Below are positions 50,090-60,553 of a DNA stretch of 64,000 nt, piece after piece. This DNA comes from Bacteroides intestinalis DSM 17393. GTDB taxonomy: Bacteria; Bacteroidota; Bacteroidia; Bacteroidales; Bacteroidaceae. Made by a program: the position numbers and the translations under genes. Under the pieces are notes generated by a model, which saw only the letters and a list, made by a program, of their open reading frames with translations, searched no databases and was not told the DNA's origin. Within the stretch, counting starts at the first letter, position 1; every line of letters begins with the position of its first letter. The stretch lies in the NCBI RefSeq assembly GCF_000172175.1, contig NZ_ABJL02000008.1, positions 124,001 to 188,000 of the forward strand. The letters run 5' to 3'.

Positions 50090-53000
50090 ATGGCTAAAAA
50101 GATGTTATTCCTGTTTGTGCTTTTGCTTTCCCTTACAGGAATGCTCAAGGCACAGGTAACTACTGCCGGAATGAGTGGTAAAGTGATGGCTGACGAAGAA
50201 TCTGTCATCGGCGCTACGGTTGTAGCCGTACACGAACCTTCCGGAACCAGTTACGGTACTGTTACCAATGTAGACGGACGTTTCAGTCTGCAAGGTATGC
50301 GCTCCGGTGGTCCTTACAAGGTGACGGTATCTTACATCGGTTATCAGACGGCAATCTATACAGGTATCCAGCTGCAACTGGGTGAAACTTATTCATTGAA
50401 TGTAACTCTGCACGAAGCTTCGGAATTATTGGGAGAAATCACTATTACGGCCAGTAAGTCAAAGTTCAGTGCTGAAAAGACGGGAGCTACTACTAATATT
50501 TCTTCTGAACAACTCACCACATTGCCCAGCATTAACCGCAGTATCAGCGATTTTACCCGCATCTCTCCATATGCGTCAGGAAACAGTTTTGGAGGCCGCG
50601 ACGGACGTTCCAATACGTTCACGGTAGACGGTGCGAACCTGAATAACAACTTCGGTCTGTCGTCTGGTTTGCCAGGCGGTGGAAATCCGATTTCATTGGA
50701 TGCCATTGATGAAGTACAGGTTGTGATTGCCCCATACGACGTGCGTCAGGCAAACTTTATCGGTGCAGGTATCAATGCTATTACGAAATCGGGTACAAAC
50801 GCTTATAGAGGTAGCGCTTATATGTACTTCAACAATGAAGTGATGCGCGGTAACAAAATTGGAGATACTGATTTCGGTGTGCGTGCCGAAGAGTCCAAGA
50901 CTGTTTACGGTGCTACATTTGGCGGTCCTATCATTAAAGACAAGCTGTTCTTCTTTGCAAATGTAGAGTATGAAAAGAGTCCGCAGCAAGTAATTACATG
51001 GCGTGCGGCAAAAGAAGGAGAAACTCCGAATAACTCTACGATTTCACGAACTACGGAAGCTGATCTGGCGGAATTCTCCCAGATTCTGAAAGACAAATAC
51101 AGATACAATACTGGTTCGTTTACAGATTTCCCTGCCGATGTCACCAACCTGAAATTGCTGGGACGTATTGACTGGAATATCAATCAGGGAAATAAGTTGA
51201 GTGTACGCTATAACTTTACCAATAACAAAACCTGGGAAGCACCCAATGGAAGTTCGGGAAATACCGGGTATCGGCTGGCATACAACCGTGTTTCGGCATA
51301 TTCCATGTCCTATGCAAACTCTTGCTATTCTTTGCAGAACATTGTAAACTCGGCTACTGCCGAATTGAACAGCCGTTTCTCTTCCAACGTTTCCAATCAA
51401 CTATTGTTTACATATAGTGACATGAAAGATGAACGCGGTACGAACTCCAGCCCTTTCCCTTTCATTGATATTATGGCCGGATACTACGAAAACGGTAATC
51501 AGATATTAGAGCCTTACATGACTGCCGGTTACGAGTTGTTTACCTATAACAACCTGGTGAAAAATACGGTTATGACTATTGTGGATAACTTCACCTATTA
51601 CCTGGGAGCTCATAAACTGACGGCAGGTATCAGCTACGAACGTCAGAAAGCGGGGAACTCGTATATGCGTAACGGAACCGGATATTATCGCTATTCCAGC
51701 TTCGAGGATTTCAAGAATGGAGCTGCACCTGAATCGTTTGCCTTGGCTTATGGGTACAATGGTAATACAAAACCTTCTGCGGACGTGAAATTCGGTCAGT
51801 TGGGTGTTTATCTGCAAGATGAATGGAACATACGCGATAACTTTAAATTGACCGCCGGTATACGTATGGATAATCTCAGCTTCCTGAATGATATTATGCG
51901 CAATCAGGCTATCTACGATCTGGACTTCAACGGTATGCATATTGATACGGGGGCATGGCCTGATAGCAAACTGCAATTCTCACCGCGTGTGGGTTTCACC
52001 TGGGATGTGTTCAATGATAAGACTTTAAAAGTGCGTGGTGGATCAGGATTCTTCACCGGACGTATTCCTCTGGTGTTCTTTACAAATATGCCTACCAACT
52101 CGGGTATGATTCAAAACCTAGTAAGTATTACAACCAGATATAAGGATGGTGTTGTAACCAGTCGTGATCCCCGCCTGGAATTGCTGAAAGGTAATATGAT
52201 AACGGACGTAAACCAGATGATTTCCACATTGGGGCTTCCTACCTCTATCAGTCCGGAAGAAGGTGTGTTACCAAGCTCCGTAGTGGGTATAGATCCGGAC
52301 TTCAAGATGCCGCAAGTCTGGAAAACCTCATTAGCTTTGGATTACCAGCTGCCTGTATCTTTCCCGCTGACGGTTACACTGGAAGGAATGTTCTCTAAGG
52401 ATATCAATGCGGTACGCCAATACAACTACAATGTGCAGGCTCCGGATAAAGATACATGGTCACGTTTTAACGGACCGGATGATCGTTACATCTATCCCGA
52501 AAACTTCCTGCAACACACGAATATTAGTAGCGCGAATGTATTAACAAACACTTCTAAAGGTTGGGGATGGACAGGTAACATTACCGTAATGGCAGAACCC
52601 GCCAAGAATGTAAATATTATGGCAGCCTATACTCATACCGAATCAAAGGAAATCAGTGGTATGCCCGGTTCGGATGCTAATTCCGCCTGGACAAACGTTC
52701 CATCCATCAACGGACCGAACAGCTCGGGACTCATGCGCTCGCAATATGTCACTCCCAACCGTGTAGTTGCTTCCATTAACTGGCGCGTACATTTGAATAA
52801 GAAAACATCTTCGAATTTCAGCCTCTTTTATAGCGGATATTCATCCAGTGGCTATAGCTTTATGTACTCTAATGATATGAATGGCAATGGCGTAACCAAT
52901 GACCTTATTTACATTCCGAAGACTAAAGATGAAATCAAGTTCACGAGTACCGAAGATGCAGATGCTTTCTGGAAGTTTGTGAATCAAGATCCTTATCTGA

Positions 53001-53365
53001 AGAAGCATAAAGGCGAATATGCCGAAGCTTATTCTGCACGTGCTCCCTGGGTACATCGCTTTGATTTCCGTTGGAGTCGTGACTTCTTCGTGAAGATTGG
53101 CAAAACTAAGAATACGCTGCAACTCAGCCTAGATATCCTGAACATAGGTAACTTGCTGAACAGCAAATGGGGTGTAACGAAAAACATGTCCGGTGCTAAT
53201 GGTGGACGAATTCTGACCTATAAGGGTAAGGATGAGAGCAACACTCCTATTTTCTCTATGTACAAAGACAGTGACGGTAATTATCCTACTGAAAGCTTCA
53301 CCCGAAACCTAAATTACAGCGAATGCTGGAAGCTTCAGATCGGTCTGCGATACGTATTCAATTAA
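50090..53365 (+). CDS. Oar-like TonB-dependent outer-membrane receptor
   Basis: A 1091-residue protein. Signal peptide (MLFLFVLLLSLTGMLKA); a carboxypeptidase-regulatory-like beta-sandwich (about 27-110, VIGATVVAVHEPSGTSYG to SYIGYQTA); a TonB plug (about 125-235, with SGLPGGGNPISLDAIDEVQV); and a C-terminal barrel of 22-strand type. Resembles Oar proteins, which may take part in secretion or adhesion rather than nutrient uptake. No SusD partner is next to it. An IS element lies 29 bases downstream of the stop. Confidence 0.88.
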   Translation: MAKKMLFLFVLLLSLTGMLKAQVTTAGMSGKVMADEESVIGATVVAVHEPSGTSYGTVTNVDGRFSLQGMRSGGPYKVTVSYIGYQTAIYTGIQLQLGETYSLNVTLHEASELLGEITITASKSKFSAEKTGATTNISSEQLTTLPSINRSISDFTRISPYASGNSFGGRDGRSNTFTVDGANLNNNFGLSSGLPGGGNPISLDAIDEVQVVIAPYDVRQANFIGAGINAITKSGTNAYRGSAYMYFNNEVMRGNKIGDTDFGVRAEESKTVYGATFGGPIIKDKLFFFANVEYEKSPQQVITWRAAKEGETPNNSTISRTTEADLAEFSQILKDKYRYNTGSFTDFPADVTNLKLLGRIDWNINQGNKLSVRYNFTNNKTWEAPNGSSGNTGYRLAYNRVSAYSMSYANSCYSLQNIVNSATAELNSRFSSNVSNQLLFTYSDMKDERGTNSSPFPFIDIMAGYYENGNQILEPYMTAGYELFTYNNLVKNTVMTIVDNFTYYLGAHKLTAGISYERQKAGNSYMRNGTGYYRYSSFEDFKNGAAPESFALAYGYNGNTKPSADVKFGQLGVYLQDEWNIRDNFKLTAGIRMDNLSFLNDIMRNQAIYDLDFNGMHIDTGAWPDSKLQFSPRVGFTWDVFNDKTLKVRGGSGFFTGRIPLVFFTNMPTNSGMIQNLVSITTRYKDGVVTSRDPRLELLKGNMITDVNQMISTLGLPTSISPEEGVLPSSVVGIDPDFKMPQVWKTSLALDYQLPVSFPLTVTLEGMFSKDINAVRQYNYNVQAPDKDTWSRFNGPDDRYIYPENFLQHTNISSANVLTNTSKGWGWTGNITVMAEPAKNVNIMAAYTHTESKEISGMPGSDANSAWTNVPSINGPNSSGLMRSQYVTPNRVVASINWRVHLNKKTSSNFSLFYSGYSSSGYSFMYSNDMNGNGVTNDLIYIPKTKDEIKFTSTEDADAFWKFVNQDPYLKKHKGEYAEAYSARAPWVHRFDFRWSRDFFVKIGKTKNTLQLSLDILNIGNLLNSKWGVTKNMSGANGGRILTYKGKDESNTPIFSMYKDSDGNYPTESFTRNLNYSECWKLQIGLRYVFN

Positions 53366-53396
53366 AGATTCCGAACTTATATTTATCAAAAAAGAA

Positions 53397-55245
53397 AGAG
53401 GTTGTGTCAAAACGTTGGCACAACCTTTTTCTATAATTTATCGTCCTGTTATCTTTTCTTTTGTCTACGCCGCTTTTTTCTCATTCATTTGGTAACAAGT
53501 TGCTATATTCCCGTTGTATCGGGTTATAAATAGTCCAATAAATATAGATTTAGTAAGTGTAATGAGCTCCTTTCCTGTTTTTCTCAGTTTTGCACACATC
53601 TTTTTGATATTAAAAGCTATGGCAAAGAAGGCAAAGTCCATTGTCACCTTGTCTTCTCCCACATGCCGGAACCTCCTGTATGCCATGTTGTATTTCATTT
53701 GTCCGAACACAGCTTCCGGTTCTATACACCGCCTGCCCCTATGCCTGACTCCTTCTTCTGAGACTAACCTTTCCCGTGCCTGCCGTTTGTATTGGTTTAA
53801 CCGGTGGTTGACTTCTATAATACGGTTCCCCCGTGCTTTAAAACAACTTCCATGCAAAGGACAACCTTCGCATCTTTGTGCTTTGTACCGGGCACTTTCG
53901 GTGATGTATCCGCTCGCTGTTTTGTCATGTCTGGTTCCTATGCGGTTCATGTGTTGCCCCATCGGACAAACGTAATAATCCTCCCCCGCATTGTAATGGA
54001 GACTTTCCGCATGGAACGGGTTGGGAGTATAACGGGGACGCTGCTCTTTATGGAAGTAGTTGTACTTGACAAAGGCCTCTATCCCGTTTTCCTGCATGAA
54101 CCGGTAATTTTCTTCCGAGCCGTAACCGGAGTCTGCCACACCGATACCCGGTAAGCGGTTATAGCGGTGCTGGAAGGAGTGGAAGAAAGGGATCAGGGTC
54201 AGCGTATCGGTGGGGTTGGGAAACAGCCGGAAGTCTATGATGAATTGGTTTTCAGTACCTGTTTGTAAATTATACCCGGGCTTGGTCTGCCCGTTCTTCA
54301 TGGCGTCTTCTTTCATACGCATGAATGTAGCATCAGGATCGGTCTTGGAATAGGAATTACGTTCTCCAAGGACTTCAAGGTGATTGTCGTATTCCATCAG
54401 CTTGTCACGATACCCTTCAAGTTCCCTGACCTGTTTCTTCTTTTCGCGCAGGGCTTTCTTTTGTTCCTTATCCTTTGTCGCAGGCTGGTGTTCTAGGACT
54501 TCTTTAAGTTCATCCACTATGTCAGAGAGCATGGCGGGAGTGAATTGGGCGGGTGTGTCTTTTACGGAGTTCTCTTGTGCAATGGCTTCGTCCACCTGTT
54601 CCAGAAGGATACGAATCTTGTCCAGCAACTTCGTGCGGTGCTTTTCAACACTCTTGCGCCAGACAAAAGTATATTTGTTGGCCTTGGACTCAATCTTGGT
54701 ACCGTCGATATACTCCACGTCAAGACTGATGAAACCCTTATCGGCAAGGACAAGAACCAACTGCGTGAAAACGTTGTTTATCTCCTCCTTTACACGGTTA
54801 CGGAAACGGTTGATGGTTATGAAATCCGGATGCTCATGACCGGCAAGCCAGATATAATGAATGTCACGCAAAAGAAGCTTCTCTATTTTACGACAGGAAT
54901 AGATATTATTCATGTAAGCGTAGATAATTACCTTGAGCATCATTTTAGGATGATAAGCTGAGCGCCCCGTTTCTTTATAAAGCTTCTTGAAATTATCAAG
55001 ATTGAGATTATCAACAACTGCATTGACTATGCGGACAGGGTCGTCCGCAGCTATGTTTTCATCAATTCTTTGTGGAAAAAGAACGGTTTGGTTGGGAATG
55101 TAAGGACGAAAATGTAACTTTGCCATAACGAAAAAAATGATGCCTAAAGTTACATAAACTTTGGGTAATAACAAAGCCTGGGCTTGGGAAAGTCCGGGCT
55201 TTGCGCATAAAAAAAAGGTTGTGCCAGCATTTTGACACAACCTCT
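53397..55245 (-). mobile_element. IS1182-family insertion sequence
   Basis: A 1.85-kb IS with terminal inverted repeats of 29 bp, 27 identical: AGAGGTTGTG at 53397 and its mirror ending CACAACCTCT at 55245. Each end itself folds as GGTTGTG/CACAACC. No target-site duplication could be recognised. It sits between the Oar-like receptor and the xyl operon. Confidence 0.9.
53465..55126 (-). CDS. IS1182-family transposase
   Basis: A 553-residue DDE-type transposase from the ATG at 55126 (MAKLHFRPYIPNQ). N-terminal IS1182/IS5-type domain (NFKKLYKETGRSAYHPKMML); first catalytic Asp in DVEYIDGTKIESKANKY; later GVADSGYGSEEN; Cys motif CEGCPLHGSCF; last catalytic part in RGRRCIEPEAVFGQMK. The frame is intact, so the copy may be active. 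It lies inside the terminal inverted repeats. Confidence 0.93.
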   Translation of the reverse strand: MAKLHFRPYIPNQTVLFPQRIDENIAADDPVRIVNAVVDNLNLDNFKKLYKETGRSAYHPKMMLKVIIYAYMNNIYSCRKIEKLLLRDIHYIWLAGHEHPDFITINRFRNRVKEEINNVFTQLVLVLADKGFISLDVEYIDGTKIESKANKYTFVWRKSVEKHRTKLLDKIRILLEQVDEAIAQENSVKDTPAQFTPAMLSDIVDELKEVLEHQPATKDKEQKKALREKKKQVRELEGYRDKLMEYDNHLEVLGERNSYSKTDPDATFMRMKEDAMKNGQTKPGYNLQTGTENQFIIDFRLFPNPTDTLTLIPFFHSFQHRYNRLPGIGVADSGYGSEENYRFMQENGIEAFVKYNYFHKEQRPRYTPNPFHAESLHYNAGEDYYVCPMGQHMNRIGTRHDKTASGYITESARYKAQRCEGCPLHGSCFKARGNRIIEVNHRLNQYKRQARERLVSEEGVRHRGRRCIEPEAVFGQMKYNMAYRRFRHVGEDKVTMDFAFFAIAFNIKKMCAKLRKTGKELITLTKSIFIGLFITRYNGNIATCYQMNEKKAA

Positions 55246-55279
55246 TTTAGATTTATAAGATATTAAAGGAGAGAGAATT

Positions 55280-56731
55280 TTATTTGTTTTTTCTCCAGAT
55301 TTTACTCATGTCTTCCAGAGTCTTGCCCTTCGTTTCGGGTACCCAACGCCAAACAAAGAAGGCGGCTGCAACGCAGATGATGCCATACAAGCTGTATGCG
55401 AACATCGGACTGAAGTCGTACAGTGCCGGGAACGTAGATGATACAATATAATTGAATATCCATTGGAAAGCTACCGCAATGGCCACAGCTTTACCACGAA
55501 TGGTATTCGGGAAGATTTCAGAAATCAATACCCAGCAAATCGGTCCCCATGACATCATGAAGAATGCTGCGTATACAATTACGGAAAGTACCGGAACGAT
55601 ACCCTTAACTCCCATGCTGTCGCACATTGCCACTGCAAATGCACCTACCGCCATACCGATAGAACCGATAATCAGCAACGGCTTGCGTCCGAAACGGTCT
55701 ACAGTAAAGATAGCTACAAGCGTAAATACAATGTTTACAATACCCATGATAACAGTTTGCATCATGCCACCGCCTTCAGCACCTGCACTTTCGAAAATAC
55801 GCGGAGCATAGTATAATACTGCATTAATACCAATAGCCTGCTGGAATACGGAAAGCATGATACCGATAACAATAACTGCCACACCATAAGAGAACAACTT
55901 CTCCGTCTTTTCCTTGGAAGTAGCCTTGATTTCTGCCAGAATTTCTTTTGCTTTGTTTGCACCATTCACCTTCTCCAAGATAGAGTATGCCTTTTCGTCC
56001 TGATGTACCAGCACTAGATAACGCGGGGTCTTCGGTACGAAGAAAAGAAGGAAACCAAATAATGCAGCCGGGAATGCTTCCGAGCCGAACATATAACGCC
56101 AGCCGGTTTGTACACTCCACATATCCGAAGCGGCGTTCACTGACAATATACCTTCAGCACTCTTGTCGATAATAGGATTTGTGTGGTTGCCCATAATCAG
56201 GAAGTTGACGAAGTAAACCACCAACATACCGAAGATAATGGCAAACTGGTTACAAGATACCAGCGTTCCACGAATATTAGAGGGTGCAATTTCTGCGATG
56301 TACATCGGACATACGGCAGAGGCAAGACCTACACCGATACCGCCCAATACGCGATACAAATTGAATGCGATGAGCAATTCCATGTTTGGCTCACCGTAGT
56401 TGAAGAATAAAAATTCGGGATAGTAAGACCCCAATGCAGACAGGAAGAACAGCACGGATGCCAGTCTCAGCGAATTGCGTCGTCCCAAGCGGGAAGCGAA
56501 GAAACCGGAAAGAGCACCACCGATCACACAGCCGATAAGTGCGCTGGAAGAAGTGATACCGTGCATCACCTTGTCATATTGGAAATCTGTAGCCATCAGG
56601 AAGAAAGCTTCCAAGCCCTTCTCCGCACCCGAGATTACCGCCGTATCGTAACCGAACAGCAGGCCTCCCAAAATGGCAACGGTTGTAATAGAATATAGGT
56701 AGAGTTTACTACCATTGTTAGCATCATTCAT
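55280..56731 (-). CDS. xylE: D-xylose:H+ symporter, sugar porter MFS
   Basis: A 483-residue transporter of the MFS sugar porter family from the ATG at 56731 (MNDANNGSKLYLYS). It has GYDTAVISGAEKG, the RLGRRNSLR motif, the QQAIGINAVLYYAPRIF motif in helix 7, RFGRKPLLI and a final PETKGKTLEDM. Its position at the end of xylR-xylB-xylA makes xylose the likely substrate. It is separated from xylA by a 124-base spacer with a large stem-loop system. Confidence 0.93.
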   Translation of the reverse strand: MNDANNGSKLYLYSITTVAILGGLLFGYDTAVISGAEKGLEAFFLMATDFQYDKVMHGITSSSALIGCVIGGALSGFFASRLGRRNSLRLASVLFFLSALGSYYPEFLFFNYGEPNMELLIAFNLYRVLGGIGVGLASAVCPMYIAEIAPSNIRGTLVSCNQFAIIFGMLVVYFVNFLIMGNHTNPIIDKSAEGILSVNAASDMWSVQTGWRYMFGSEAFPAALFGFLLFFVPKTPRYLVLVHQDEKAYSILEKVNGANKAKEILAEIKATSKEKTEKLFSYGVAVIVIGIMLSVFQQAIGINAVLYYAPRIFESAGAEGGGMMQTVIMGIVNIVFTLVAIFTVDRFGRKPLLIIGSIGMAVGAFAVAMCDSMGVKGIVPVLSVIVYAAFFMMSWGPICWVLISEIFPNTIRGKAVAIAVAFQWIFNYIVSSTFPALYDFSPMFAYSLYGIICVAAAFFVWRWVPETKGKTLEDMSKIWRKNK

Positions 56732-56780
56732 GATAAAAAAGATTAGGTTGATAAATGAGTAAAAAGTGATAAAGAAATAA

Positions 56781-56846
56781 GTGGTAGGGTGATAAAGGTG
56801 ATAGAGTGATATTACTTTACCACTTATCACTCTATCACCCTACCAC
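56781..56846 (-). promoter_or_regulatory. xylA-xylE spacer with alternative hairpins
   Basis: GGTGATAGAGTGATA (56797-56811) is the exact complement of 56825-56839. GTGGTAGGGTGATA (56781-56794) is the exact complement of 56833-56846. The right arms overlap, so the RNA can fold in two exclusive ways. This lies right after the xylA stop and before xylE. Confidence 0.65.
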
Positions 56847-56855
56847 CTTATTATA

Positions 56856-58172
56856 TTAGCAATACATATTCACGATTGCTTCATACAATTCTTGCTTACC
56901 GCTGGTTTGCTTCGGTTCGCCGTTAGCTTTCGCATAAGCTACAACATCTTCCAAAGACAATTTGCCTTCTTCGAATTCCTTACCCTTGCCACCGTCGAAT
57001 GATGCGTAACGGTCAGCCAACATTTTCTTATAAGGAGATTCTTCCAGTAATTTAGCTGCACTTTCCAGAGCACGTGCCATAGCATCCATACCTGCAATGT
57101 GAGCGATGAAGATATCTTCCAGGTCGGTAGAGTTACGACGGGTCTTAGCGTCGAAGTTAGTACCGCCATTGCCCAAACCACCGTTACGGATAATCTGCAT
57201 CATAGCCTGAGTCAGTTCGTAGTTATCGATAGGGAATTGGTCAGTATCCCAACCGTTCTGGTAGTCACCACGGTTAGCGTCGATAGAACCTAACATACCG
57301 TTGTCAACAGCTACAGCCAGTTCGTGTTCGAAAGTATGGCCAGCCAAAGTTGCGTGATTAACCTCGATGTTTACTTTGAAATCCTTATCCAAACCGTGAG
57401 CTTTTAGGAAGCCGATAACTGTTTCAGTATCTACGTCATACTGATGTTTTGTCGGTTCCATTGGTTTCGGCTCAATCAGGAAAGTACCTTTGAAGCCACG
57501 AGCACGCGCATAGTCACGAGCGATAGTCAACATCTTTGCAAGGTGTTCTTTTTCACGTTTCTGGTCAGTGTTCAGCAAAGACATGTAACCTTCGCGACCG
57601 CCCCAGAACACATAGTTTGAACCACCCAATTCGATAGTAGCGTCAATAGCGTTCTTGATCTGAACAGCAGCGCGTGCTACAACGTCGAAATCAGGATTGG
57701 TAGCAGCACCGTTCATATAACGTGCATGACCGAATACGTTAGCAGTACCCCACAACAGCTTGATACCAGTTTCAGCTTGTTTTTCTTTTGCATAAGCTAC
57801 GATAGCTTTCAGATTAGCTTCATATTCTTCGATGCTTGCACCTTCAGAAATCAGGTCTACATCGTGGAAGCAATAGTATTCGATACCCATCTTCTGCATG
57901 AATTCGAAACCTGCATCCAATTTATTTTTAGCTGCTTGCAAAGCGTCAGAGTCACCATTCCAAGGGAATTGTTTCGTTCCGCCACCGAATTGGTCACCAC
58001 CTTCTGCGCAGAGAGTGTGCCACCAAGCCATAGCAAACTTCAACCAATCTTTCATCTTCTTACCCATGATTACCTTCTCAGCATCGTAGTAACGATATGC
58101 CATCGGGTTCATACTCTCTTTACCTTCGAATTTAATCTTTCCTATTCCGGGAAAATACTCTTTTGTTGCCAT
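56856..58172 (-). CDS. xylA: Xylose isomerase
   Basis: A 438-residue enzyme with both family signatures: FHDVDLISEG region with catalytic His and Asp, and FLIEPKPMEPTKHQYDVD with metal ligands. Further conserved parts: NIEVNHATLAGHTFEHEL and GSIDANRGDYQNGWDTDQ. Full length for the Bacteroides type. Converts D-xylose to D-xylulose. It lies between xylB and xylE on the same strand; the gap to xylB is 93 bases. Confidence 0.97.
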   Translation of the reverse strand: MATKEYFPGIGKIKFEGKESMNPMAYRYYDAEKVIMGKKMKDWLKFAMAWWHTLCAEGGDQFGGGTKQFPWNGDSDALQAAKNKLDAGFEFMQKMGIEYYCFHDVDLISEGASIEEYEANLKAIVAYAKEKQAETGIKLLWGTANVFGHARYMNGAATNPDFDVVARAAVQIKNAIDATIELGGSNYVFWGGREGYMSLLNTDQKREKEHLAKMLTIARDYARARGFKGTFLIEPKPMEPTKHQYDVDTETVIGFLKAHGLDKDFKVNIEVNHATLAGHTFEHELAVAVDNGMLGSIDANRGDYQNGWDTDQFPIDNYELTQAMMQIIRNGGLGNGGTNFDAKTRRNSTDLEDIFIAHIAGMDAMARALESAAKLLEESPYKKMLADRYASFDGGKGKEFEEGKLSLEDVVAYAKANGEPKQTSGKQELYEAIVNMYC

Positions 58173-58265
58173 AATTTTAATTGAATTTTAAAGGGTTAAT
58201 TATGTTTTAATTATTAACTGTACTATTCTAATTCCCTTCGTTTTCAGAGGAGAGTTAAGTTAGCA

Positions 58266-59756
58266 TTATTTTGCCATTGATTTTTCCAAACGATGTTTCC
58301 AGCGTGCATATGCATCTGCATATTCCTGGCGCTTAGCCTGATTAGGCTCGATAACATCCAGTTTTTCCAGTGTTGCGAATGCCTCGTTATTATCTTTATA
58401 GATACCTGCGCCGATACCCGCTCCCTTGGCTGCACCTACCGAACCATCTGTATCGTACAGTTCGATTACAGCTCCCGTCACACCTGCCAGCGTATCGCGG
58501 AAGATGGAGCTAAGGAACATATTTGCATGACCTGCATGGATTTTCTGTACAGGGATACCCATACCTTCCATAATATCTATACCATACTTGAATGAGAATA
58601 CAATGCCTTCCTGAGCTGCACGCACAATGTGTTGTTTGCTATGCAGATTGAAGTTCAAGCCACGGATAGAGCAGTTGATCTCTTTATTTTCGAGCATGCG
58701 TTCCGCACCGTTACCAAAGGGCAGAATACTGATACCTGCACTGCCGATAGGAGCTTGTGATGCCAATACATTCATTTCATTGTAAGAGATGCCTTCGGGA
58801 GCAATCGTACGTTTCACCCAAGAATTAAGAATACCCGTACCATTGATGCAAAGCAACACACCCAGACGGGTTTGTTCGTCCGTATGGTTTACGTGAGCGA
58901 ATGTATTTACGCGTGATTTCGGATCATAGTTCACTTCACCGTTCACACCATATACAACGCCTGAAGTGCCTGCCGTAGAGGCGATTTCTCCCGGATTGAA
59001 TACATTCAGTGAAAGAGCGTTATTCGGTTGGTCACCTGCACGATATGTGATCGGTGTACCTTCCTTTAATCCCAATTCTTTTGCTGCGGCAGCATTCACA
59101 CGGCCTTGTTCGGAGAATGTGGGTTTGATGTCCGCAATCAGAGAGTTATCGAAACCATAATAATCCATCAGGAAGTCGGCTACACGATTGTTTTTGAAAT
59201 CCCAGAACATACCTTCCGAAAGTCCGGAAACAGTGGTACAGATTTCACCGCTCAACTTCATGGCGATGTAATCACCCGGCAACATAATCTTATAAATCCG
59301 TTCGTAGATGGCCGGTTCGTTTTCCTTTATCCATGCCAGTTTAGAGGCAGTGAAGTTACCCGGAGAGTTCAACAGATGTGAGAGACATTTCCCTTCTCCC
59401 AGCGTTTCGAAAGCTTTCTGTCCGTAAGGCACAGCACGCGAGTCACACCAGATTATGGAAGGACGCAGCACATTCTGGTCTTTGTCCACACATACCAATC
59501 CATGCATCTGATAAGAGATACCGATTGCCTTGATTTCACCTGCGTTTGCACCCGATTCATTCATGACAGCCTGTGTGGCAAGCTTTAGATTTTCCCACCA
59601 ACTTTCGGGATTTTGTTCCGCCCAACCCGGTTTAACTGCAATGATTGCCGCTTCTGTCTTCGGGAAGAAAGCAGAAGATACACATTTGCCGGTTTCGGCG
59701 TTTACCAGGCTCGCTTTTACGGACGAGCTTCCAATGTCATAGCCTAATAAATACAT
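58266..59756 (-). CDS. xylB: Xylulokinase
   Basis: A 496-residue FGGY-family kinase: N-terminal phosphate loop YLLGYDIGSSSVKASLV, MHGLVCVD region, and the second signature GISILPFGNGAERML. A C-terminal ATP domain follows (GAAKGAGIGAGI). It phosphorylates D-xylulose to feed the pentose phosphate pathway. It starts 44 bases after the regulator gene and precedes xylA, so the operon follows the pathway. Confidence 0.96.
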   Translation of the reverse strand: MYLLGYDIGSSSVKASLVNAETGKCVSSAFFPKTEAAIIAVKPGWAEQNPESWWENLKLATQAVMNESGANAGEIKAIGISYQMHGLVCVDKDQNVLRPSIIWCDSRAVPYGQKAFETLGEGKCLSHLLNSPGNFTASKLAWIKENEPAIYERIYKIMLPGDYIAMKLSGEICTTVSGLSEGMFWDFKNNRVADFLMDYYGFDNSLIADIKPTFSEQGRVNAAAAKELGLKEGTPITYRAGDQPNNALSLNVFNPGEIASTAGTSGVVYGVNGEVNYDPKSRVNTFAHVNHTDEQTRLGVLLCINGTGILNSWVKRTIAPEGISYNEMNVLASQAPIGSAGISILPFGNGAERMLENKEINCSIRGLNFNLHSKQHIVRAAQEGIVFSFKYGIDIMEGMGIPVQKIHAGHANMFLSSIFRDTLAGVTGAVIELYDTDGSVGAAKGAGIGAGIYKDNNEAFATLEKLDVIEPNQAKRQEYADAYARWKHRLEKSMAK

Positions 59757-59800
59757 GGTATTAATTATGAGTTTTGATTTATGAATTATTTTATTAATAC

Positions 59801-60541
59801 TTATCTTCTTACCTTATTATATATCTTCTTATCGAATCGATAATAGCGTGCGGCACGGTGGGCAACTCCCTGTTGTTTTTCCTCCAATGGAACAACGTAT
59901 TCCATCATCGCTATTTTCTTGTGGAAGTTCCGTACATCAATAGGTTTGCCATATATCAATTCATATAAAGTACGCAGTTGTGATGCTGTAAACTTACGGG
60001 GAAGCAGATCAAACAAGGCTGACGGATTAATTTCCACATACTGGCGGATATACACCAGTGCTTCTTTAATAATCAGATTATGGTCGAAAGCCAATGCCTT
60101 AATATCTTGCAATGCCACCCAATATGCTTCGAAATCAGCCAGATTTCGACTCAGTGCCCGATCTATCTTCACCAGTGACAGGTAAGCAATCGTAACGATA
60201 CGTTCCACTCTTGATTGCATGGCGCGTTCCAGCCAATGAATGTCTTTCGGGTCTTTTGTCCTATTCTTAGAACCGAATGCCTTGAATTGCATCAGATTGA
60301 CGTTCTTCAAACCTGTCAGTTCGTTCAACACACGCTGGGCAGCTTCGTCCAAATCTTCATCCATATAGATCAGACTTCCGGGAAGCTTCATATCGTGGAA
60401 AATTTCACCTTGCTCCTCACCTACACGTTTTATCAACAGAACTTTTAATTGTTCTCCGTCAAAGCCAATCACTACACAGTCTACTGATATATGATTGTTC
60501 GCTAATGGGGTTTTATGTTCCATGTTTTGCATAATATCCAT
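59801..60541 (-). CDS. xylR: Nudix-type transcriptional regulator of the xylose operon
   Basis: A 246-residue protein: an N-terminal Nudix-like domain (VIGFDGEQLKVLLIKRVG to AAQRVLNELTGL, with a degenerate Nudix box) that probably binds a sugar, and a C-terminal winged-helix domain (LLPRKFTASQLRTLYELIYG). Regulators of this NrtR/AraR-related class control arabinose and xylose genes in Bacteroides. It is the first gene of the operon. The start at 60541 (MDIMQNMEHK) fits the promoter; the ATG at 60523 is an alternative. Confidence 0.87.
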   Translation of the reverse strand: MDIMQNMEHKTPLANNHISVDCVVIGFDGEQLKVLLIKRVGEEQGEIFHDMKLPGSLIYMDEDLDEAAQRVLNELTGLKNVNLMQFKAFGSKNRTKDPKDIHWLERAMQSRVERIVTIAYLSLVKIDRALSRNLADFEAYWVALQDIKALAFDHNLIIKEALVYIRQYVEINPSALFDLLPRKFTASQLRTLYELIYGKPIDVRNFHKKIAMMEYVVPLEEKQQGVAHRAARYYRFDKKIYNKVRR

Positions 60542-60553
60542 GTTTAAGCGCTG

